From DATJZH01 sp035499215 (GTDB lineage: Bacteria > Actinomycetota > Actinomycetes > Streptosporangiales > Streptosporangiaceae): DNA of 6,024 bases. Every line of letters starts with the position of its first letter. Position 1 is the first letter of the stretch. The position numbers and the translations under genes are program-made. Under the pieces are notes generated by a model, which saw only the letters and a list, made by a program, of their open reading frames with translations, did no database searches and was not told the DNA's origin. Positions 5,946-6,024 of this stretch are shown piece by piece. The stretch is from NCBI GenBank assembly GCA_035499215.1, contig DATJZH010000396.1:1-6024 (forward strand). The letters run 5' to 3'.

Positions 5946-6024
5946 CACGTAGATCAAGGCGTGTAACCGCGCGCCACCCCTGTCCGAGACACGATGAAAG
6001 TGCTCGCCTAACGGTGCGGAAGTG
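5946..6024. other. Non-coding stretch upstream of the promoter
   Basis: No convincing gene is seen on either strand. Besides the end-repeat copy it holds a weak hairpin at 5958-5975 (GGCGTG with CGCGCC, one G-T pair). Two minus-strand frames stay open to the edge but lack starts and recognisable protein features. Confidence 0.4.
5985..5999 (-). repeat. Right copy of a possible end-inverted repeat
   Basis: Reads TTTCATCGTGTCTCG on the minus strand, pointing into the module from the other side, about 80 bases upstream of gene 1. It runs into a small palindrome, TGTC-TCG-GACA (5991-5981), of the kind that can flank a tyrosine-recombinase crossover site. Confidence 0.4.

Noticed and set aside
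5899..6024. Minus-strand frame open from the right edge to a TGA at 5901-5899, as the tail of an upstream gene
   Set aside because: No start is visible, the peptide has no family features, and it runs across the promoter and into gene 1. The upstream side cannot be judged from this window.
1..6024. tRNA, rRNA, CRISPR array, defence or cargo genes
   Set aside because: I looked for cloverleaf-like ends, spaced repeats and known protein motifs on both strands. None was seen.

Overview
The window is very GC-rich, about two thirds G+C judged by eye, with GTG start codons, GC-rich third codon positions and long spurious reading frames opposite the genes. This fits a high-GC actinomycete (Actinomycetota). 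Genus cannot be told from the sequence.

Almost the whole window is one operon on the minus strand, read from right to left. Four genes are locked together by three consecutive 4-base stop/start overlaps (GTGA, ATGA, GTGA). Gene 1 (5908-4448, 486 aa) is a tyrosine recombinase with every active-site residue in place. Gene 2 (4451-2730, 573 aa) and gene 3 (2733-586, 715 aa) are large, diverged tyrosine-recombinase-like proteins. Each keeps the nucleophilic tyrosine but lacks a different part of the R-K-H-R-H/W-Y set, and both end in a shared Cys/His motif that gene 1 lacks. Gene 4 (589-140, 149 aa) is a small protein with a helix-turn-helix followed by a coiled coil, resembling TnpC / DUF6262-type accessory proteins. 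The arrangement recalls Tn554 (tnpA, tnpB, tnpC) and the 'recombinase in trio' elements. The best reading is the recombination module of a site-specific mobile element. No cargo gene such as resistance, metabolism or defence is visible.

The two ends are short non-coding stretches. The right end (5909-6024) is the leader of the operon. It holds a candidate promoter (TTGCGA, 18 bases, TAGCTT) whose -10 box lies only 7 bases before the first GTG, which suggests a leaderless transcript and explains the missing ribosome binding site. The left end (1-139) follows the last gene, has no clear terminator and contains a 9-base direct repeat. An octamer, GTGTCTCG, occurs three times, only in these two flanks and always reading inward. 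One copy lies between the -35 and -10 boxes. A longer version forms an imperfect inverted repeat at 93-109 and 5985-5999. These may be element ends or recombinase/regulator binding sites.

The genes probably act as a set: gene 1 supplies full strand-exchange chemistry, genes 2 and 3 act as diverged partners that may set synapse architecture or site choice, and gene 4 may direct or regulate the complex. Their 1:1 coupled translation supports a multi-protein assembly, but that functional picture is inference.
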